This document shows, piece after piece, positions 59,701 to 64,000 of a stretch of 64,000 nt of DNA; position 1 is the first letter of the stretch; each line of letters opens with the position of its first letter. The DNA is from Dromaius novaehollandiae (lineage: Eukaryota; Chordata; Aves; Casuariiformes; Dromaiidae): contig NC_088103.1 in assembly GCF_036370855.1 (NCBI RefSeq), positions 33,583,904 through 33,647,903 on the forward strand, given 5' to 3'. The notes beneath the pieces were generated by a model. The model saw nothing but the letters and a program-made list of their open reading frames with translations, was not told the DNA's origin and did not search any database. Position numbers and translations under genes: made by a program.

Positions 59701-60455
59701 AGGGCAGGCGAGGGTAGCCCTGTGCATTGACATTTGGACAGGACCAATCGGCAAGGTCACCTGCAGGACATCTTAGTGCCGTAGTGATACAGCTGCGGTA
59801 ATACAGCCTTGTCCACTTGGCACAGATGTTCCAGTGAGCTCAGGCTTGTGTGGAGCCTGGTCCAGCTGGCAGGTGACTCAGTGCTTCATGGGGGTTTGGC
59901 CTTGCTCCCTATCCCTGTGCTGGCCTTGGTCATCTCTCAGCTGAGGACAAGGCCAACACTGCCCACAGTTTGCAACTTAAAGATTTGAATCCACTCTGTT
60001 AAGACTGGTTTCAGTTGCCCTGTCCCTTTCTAAGACCTGTGAGCTCAGTGTCCTCCACAGTACTTTTTGTCGGGGGGGGGGAACAGAGCTCCTTCAGTTA
60101 CCAAGCTGTGACTGGTCTCTGCATCTCCAAGCCCAGTCACTCAGAGGGAAGGGACAAGGGTCCCACTGTCCCCACTCTCACAAATTCTCCCCTGGCACCA
60201 GGCTACGACATTTTCCAGCGCAACCCCTTGAGCAACGTGGTGAGCGCCCAGCCGAAGCTGGAGTCTGATGCAGCCTGGGAGCCAGCTCTTCGCCAGGGCT
60301 GTTTTTACCTCCTCGTCTTCGTACCCATCACGTGTGCATTGCTGCAACTCCTCAGCTGGTCTCAATTCAGCTTGCATGGGAAGCGTCTGCAGATGGTGAA
60401 GGCTCAGCGCCAAAGTCTGACTCAAGGCCGAGCTCCAGAGGTCAAAATGATCTAG
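53614..60455 (+). CDS. MFSD13A: MFSD13A (TMEM180), MFS transporter-like membrane protein, 509 aa, 8 coding exons
   Basis: Joined exons: 53614-53778, 54240-54319, 55134-55583, 56478-56595, 57622-57718, 58547-58718, 59481-59674, 60202-60455. They total 1530 bases and encode 509 residues; every junction is GT-AG and the phases agree. Human MFSD13A is of similar length (about 517). The protein is polytopic with about 11-12 hydrophobic spans and a hydrophilic central loop at 213-260. Family marks of the GPH-type (sugar:cation symporter-like) MFS branch are [11 protein letters not shown] at 65-75 (motif A-like), [11 protein letters not shown] at 140-150, and [20 protein letters not shown] at 379-398 ahead of K407. 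Human TMEM180 is reported as a cell-surface protein of colorectal cancer cells. Its transport substrate is unknown and is not predicted here. The gene appears intact. Confidence 0.96.
54240..54319 (+). CDS. MFSD13A: MFSD13A coding exon 2 (residues 56-82)
   Basis: The acceptor CTCCTTTCCTAG and donor CAGCA|GTAAGT leave phase 2. It encodes TM2 and the [11 protein letters not shown] stretch (65-75), the family version of MFS motif A, with D66, P67, D74 and R75 present. The following intron is 814 bp, ending in a T-rich tract. Confidence 0.95.
55134..55583 (+). CDS. MFSD13A: MFSD13A coding exon 3 (residues 82-232)
   Basis: The largest exon, after TTCTCTTGCAG and before AAGGA|GTAAGT. It encodes about four spans (roughly 105-119, 122-140, 162-181 and 190-212) and the conserved [11 protein letters not shown] and KDRTSL segments (140-160) between TM4 and TM5. 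It ends in a charged cytosolic-type loop. The following 894-bp intron shows no gene. Confidence 0.95.
56478..56595 (+). CDS. MFSD13A: MFSD13A coding exon 4 (residues 232-271)
   Basis: It follows TTTCTCCCTTTAG and ends GTCCAG|GTAGGT in phase 0. It encodes the end of the central hydrophilic loop ([20 protein letters not shown]) and the start of TM7 ([11 protein letters not shown]). The 1026-bp intron that follows is GC-rich and contains open frames without protein-like features. Confidence 0.94.
57622..57718 (+). CDS. MFSD13A: MFSD13A coding exon 5 (residues 272-304)
   Basis: It follows GCTGCTTTCACAG and ends CTGCTAG|GTGAGT in phase 1. It continues TM7 and includes the [19 protein letters not shown] segment. 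The following 828-bp intron contains a C/A-rich simple repeat at 57844-57895. Confidence 0.94.
57844..57895. repeat. (CA)n/(CCCACA)n simple repeat
   Basis: Imperfect CACA and CCCACA units in the intron after MFSD13A coding exon 5. Confidence 0.9.
58547..58718 (+). CDS. MFSD13A: MFSD13A coding exon 6 (residues 304-361)
   Basis: It follows TGTCTCTGCTCAG and ends ATTGCCAG|GTATGC in phase 2. It encodes two to three closely spaced hydrophobic segments (305-320, 325-347, 352-360) separated by CRRCG and GPDQ turns. The following intron is 762 bp. Confidence 0.94.
58735..58880 (-). mobile_element. Possible MIR-like SINE remnant
   Basis: On the plus strand, CCCTGTTTCACAGAGAGGAA, then GGGACAGGGAGGAGAAG, then GGGGTTGCACAGA and CCCAGGTCTGATG follow the order of a reversed MIR/CORE-SINE 3' half (cattttacaga...gaggaaactg...cacacag...cccaggtct). 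Divergence is high, so it could be coincidence. It lies in the intron after MFSD13A coding exon 6. Confidence 0.35.
59481..59674 (+). CDS. MFSD13A: MFSD13A coding exon 7 (residues 361-426)
   Basis: It follows GTTGTCCTGCAG and ends TACACAG|GTAAGA in phase 1. It holds the strongest family signature, [20 protein letters not shown] (379-398). The DxxD...R pattern, followed by FG and K407, matches the GPH branch of MFS proteins. Two spans follow (about 396-406 and 411-424). The following 527-bp intron contains a short G-run near 60069. Confidence 0.95.
60202..60455 (+). CDS. MFSD13A: MFSD13A coding exon 8 (residues 426-509 and stop)
   Basis: It follows CTGGCACCAG and ends with TAG at 60453-60455. 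It encodes a hydrophilic loop (427-460), the last span ([20 protein letters not shown]) and a basic, polar cytosolic-type tail ending EVKMI. Confidence 0.95.
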
Positions 60456-62130
60456 GGATGTGTGAGCCCATGGGGGTGTTCCTGTTCTCAGGCTCCAGAC
60501 TGATGCAGGACTGCAGACTAGGCAAAGGGATCACTGGCTGAGAAAAACCCATGTTTACGATTCAACTGTGAAATGCCATAATGCCAATGTTTACTCATTC
60601 CAGGAGGTAGTTGCTGGGGAAGGCTGAGAAGCATTCAGCATGCACTGGGGCAGGGAGAGGTGGCTCTGCCCACATGAGCAAGAACTTTTTATCCTAGCCA
60701 CTCTCCAGTCCCAAGGAGCAGAGAGCTGTTAATCTTGGAGTGGGAGGCACCAGGTTGCAGCGTGGGATGGAGAGCCACAGCCAGTGCCCTGCCCTGGGGA
60801 GCTGTAGCCTCTCTGGCTGAGCAGGAGGGGGACTGCACAGAGACTCCTTCCTTGCTAGAGCCCTGCAGCTTCAGGGAGTGGAGTAGGAGGCTCCTGAGGA
60901 ACCAGGTGACCAAGAGGTGACTTCAGGACAGCAGGAGGAGCAGGGATGGGAGCACCCTGAAGGCCTTTCCCAGTAGCTGGTACAACCCCTCCCACAGGGT
61001 GCTGCAGTTCTTGGACCAAATTTGCTCTGAGTCTTTTCTTGTTCCTGGGATAACATCCTGTACAGCCAGGGTCTTCCAGCTGTTCTTGTTCTGTGCTGAG
61101 GCTCCCTCTTAGGTAGCCTCACAGAGAGAGTTGTTGCTGGGCTGGGAAATGCAGTGGGCTTGAACTGGGCTCAGAGCCTAGAGCTGGAGCACCTTGTCTG
61201 GCATCATCTTGTCTGCATTTACCCCAGTCTCCCTTCCACAGCCCCTTCCAGTCAGCACTGTCACACATCTGTGCCTTGGGCACCCTCCCACAGTGGCTGG
61301 GGCTGTAGGGTCGAGGTCAGCAAACCAACTTTCAGCTGAGTGGATGGAAGTGTGTCCCTGCCCCAGAGGGAGGGTAACAGGGCCATCCCAGGTACCTGAG
61401 CAAGGCAGTGTAGTGCCTTCCCTTCTTGTGGGGGGAGCGGGGCCTAGAGGAGATGCTGGTTCTTGCTCTTGTGCATCTCATTCCTCTTAGGAGCTTGTTT
61501 GAGACAATCCAGAGCAGTTGAATGCTTGAGGCTTTATATCCATGTGGAGAGAGACAGATGGACAGACACCTCAGCTCCTCCCTGTTTGAAGTGGTACCCC
61601 AGAGGCTGCTCTTCTCATCTGGCTACCGAGCAAGGGGCTGAGGGAAGACTGCAGGAGTTTTGGTCTCCCTGGCCTTGGTGGGGAGCAGAACGGACAGGTA
61701 GTCACCAAAGGGATCCCTGAGGTGAGGGCCAGTATCACCTCAATCCTCACCATGTCAGTGGGCAAAACCAGGTCAGAAGGTGTGCCAAAGTAGGCTGGGT
61801 CTGGGCCAGTAGATACTGGCCCTGTGCCCTCCTGCAGGAGGAAGGGATGTCTAGGCAGTGCTTGAAGGACAGTGTGTGGTCTTGGACATGCAGTTCTCTG
61901 CTCAGTCACCTCCCCAGCTTCTCCACCAGATTCTGCCAACAAACCTGCCATCTTGCCTCAGGACCCAGCTGCCTTCTGTCTTGGACCAAGCTGCAGTGAA
62001 GCTGTCATGGTTCCTGCTGCAAGGCTTCTGTAGCTTGTTATGGTTCAGTCATAAGTTATTTGTGTGACTTTTAACAACAAGGTTTGAGACCGATTCTTCA
62101 TTTCATAAATTAAAGATGATCTTTTCTGTA
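60456..62130 (+). other. MFSD13A: Probable 3' UTR of MFSD13A
   Basis: About 1.7 kb from the stop codon to the ATTAAA signal at 62109. No AATAAA or ATTAAA stood out to me between the stop and that signal, and no further coding exon is seen. Several short open frames on both strands look random. The 3' end near 62130 is inferred. Confidence 0.65.
62109..62114 (+). terminator. MFSD13A: Poly(A) signal ATTAAA of MFSD13A
   Basis: ATTAAA in CATAAATTAAAGATG is followed by the T/G-rich CTTTTCTGTATTGCTGTGG, the usual downstream element. Cleavage is expected about 15-20 bases later. Confidence 0.7.
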
Positions 62131-62134
62131 TTGC

Positions 62135-64000
62135 TGTGGTCCCATTTGAATTCACAGCCCCCCCCCATTTGGCCCTGCTTGGGCTCACCTAGTTCTAGGG
62201 CAGCTGCTTTTCCACTGGCCATTTAGGGCAGAAAGTTGTCTCCATTGAGTGACCTGATCTGGGTCTGTCTTGAAGCTCTCCTGAGCCCAGCAGGATCCTA
62301 CAGCTCTCTCCAGGCAAGTACTAGGGTGCATCTCCTCAACAGCAGGGGAGCAGGAGCTTGGGCTTGACCTCTGGCATCCCAGCAGAGCTGCCTCAGACCT
62401 GGTTGTGTCCCTGATGCAGGCTGCTGGCAGGCACAAAAAGGATGCCTCTTCTGTAACCCTGGGCCGTGTTCGTCTTGGATGTGCTTCTCATCCCTGCTTC
62501 TGGTGCACCTTCATGCAGCCCTACCAAGACTGATTGCTGGTGATTCCTGGGGAAGCTCAGTTCTCACACCCTCTCCACCCCTTGCATTCTGCCTCCAATG
62601 CTCCTGCTTACACCTTACCTTAGTGAGGGGAAGGGAGATGGGGCTGGGATCAGGCAAAGCTGTGACAGTTATTTTGGGTTGTTGTTTGACCCACTTGCCC
62701 AGTGGTAAGAGTCCCAGAAATGTGCTGTCCATTAGTGAAGACTTGTAAAAAGTCTCATGGTAGCATTGGGTGGCCACAGATGCAACAGTCTTACTATAAC
62801 TTTTCCACTAGATAAGGGTTTGAGACAAACTGGAGCAACTGCAAGGTAAGTGAACCTGGGCTGGGTCCTACATGTGCCTGCTCAGTGACTTTCTAGCAGA
62901 ACAGGTGGCTCTAACCTGGCTGGGTTTGTGGTGTGCAGCAGGCACATGACCAAGGTTGTACTGGAGAAAATTGGACTGCTCCAAGGATGATGGATAGGAC
63001 CTTCCCTTTCCAGCAAAACTGTGGGCTGGGGTTTGGGCCAGTTTCTGCAAGGGACAGAGAGCAACAGCAGGATGGCAGGTCACCTCCCTTCCGGATGGAA
63101 GTAAATCACTTTGCAAGGCCCCAGGCACTAGGCTGTCCCCTCCCTTCACCAACTTGTGCAGGAGGTGGCATGAAGGCTGGGGGCAGTTGCAGGCTGTGTT
63201 GGCCACGGTGCTCTTTGGTCTCATCCTGCTGAATGGGCTGCAGCTAAGGTGGTCAGAGGCCTGAATGTGCCTGGGAGGACCCTGCTTAAGGAGTCAGAAT
63301 CGGTTGGGGGGGATTGGGGGGGGGGGGGGGAGGAATACCTTCATCCTGTTTCGTTGAAGCTGTGTTCTTGGCCCCTGGGGGTTGGGCCCCGCTGCTGCAG
63401 CATTGCTGCCCTGCTCATCTCCCAACCCTTGTCAGGCCCCGGCTGCAGTGCTCTGCCCCACAGAGCTGCAGTTGCATCCAGCCTGGCTGCTGCTCACACC
63501 AGCTTTGGCTGGTGGTGGTCAGGGGCAGCTGAGGTACCCAGCACAGAAAGACTGGCTGACTTGCTCACATACACACTCAGCTCTCTCCTGGACTGCACCT
63601 GAACAGGCCTGCCTCACACTGAACCACCTTCCTCTTCCCCTCCTGCTCCTGGGAGCCAAGCTCACCACCAACTCTTCCCCCAACAGTGGCTGCAGGGCTG
63701 CCCTCACTGCCTGTACCAACCATGCTCACTCGCCCTTACAGCTTCTCCATCCCTTGACTGCCCTCAACCTGTGCACAGCAAGAAATAGAGGCCTTGGGGT
63801 AACATAACACTCCACATTTTGTAGGACCAGGCAGCCCAACACAATGGAGCCCCTCAGAGACTGCAGGGAAATGTAGAGATCCCAGAGGAGCCAGGGGGAG
63901 GAGAGCTCTTGCACCCCAGCCCCATCACATCTGGCTGCACTGCCTCCCCACCTCTCCACAAAAGCAGGGAGGAGACCCACTCAACCAGGCCCAGCAGCAC
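62135..64000. other. Intergenic, no gene seen
   Basis: Moderately GC-rich unique sequence. In human the next gene is ACTR1A on the minus strand. I found no minus-strand AATAAA followed by actin-related coding sequence, so ACTR1A, if present, lies beyond the right edge. The region contains a C10 run near 62157 and G7-ATT-G15 at 63306-63330. Confidence 0.55.
63306..63330. repeat. G7-ATT-G15 tract
   Basis: Two G homopolymers separated by ATT. It may form a quadruplex, and the length is uncertain for technical reasons. Confidence 0.85.

Noticed and set aside
62135-64000. 3' end of ACTR1A on the minus strand
   Set aside because: No actin-related coding sequence and no convincing minus-strand AATAAA were found.

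Overview
The window is eukaryotic nuclear DNA from a vertebrate, most likely a bird (crocodilian or turtle less likely). It carries a spliced vertebrate gene with GT-AG introns, CpG islands, AATAAA/ATTAAA poly(A) signals, and a decayed LINE fragment whose phrases match the CR1/L3 class typical of sauropsids. Interspersed repeats are sparse, which favours a bird. The species cannot be named from the sequence.

Layout. (1) Positions 1-22562 are a head-to-tail satellite array: 45.8 copies of a GC-rich 493-bp monomer, continuing beyond the left edge. Every monomer holds a near-perfect 20-bp inverted repeat around a 3-base loop, and blocks of monomers are repeated at offsets of 4, 17 and 19 units. 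(2) Positions 22563-22715 are a short minisatellite against the array edge. (3) Positions 22716-31370 are GC- and CpG-rich DNA without a recognisable gene. (4) Positions 31370-33020 hold the last exon of a minus-strand gene encoding a 224-residue Tyr/Pro-rich protein. Its place and orientation match human C10orf95. (5) Positions 33051-45430 are intronic or intergenic. (6) Positions 45430-46000 are a CpG island, probably the MFSD13A promoter. (7) Positions 45803-62130 hold MFSD13A (TMEM180) on the plus strand: eight coding exons whose phases all join to give an intact 509-residue polytopic membrane protein, with a 3' UTR ending near 62130. (8) Positions 62135-64000 show no gene.

The pair C10orf95-like (-) / MFSD13A (+) keeps the order seen at human 10q24.32, where CUEDC2 lies to the left and ACTR1A (-) to the right. 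Neither neighbour is visible. On the left the expected gene is replaced by gene-poor DNA and then the satellite, so this is either a chromosome rearrangement or pericentromeric/heterochromatic boundary, or an assembly join. The most novel item is the 493-bp hairpin-bearing satellite.
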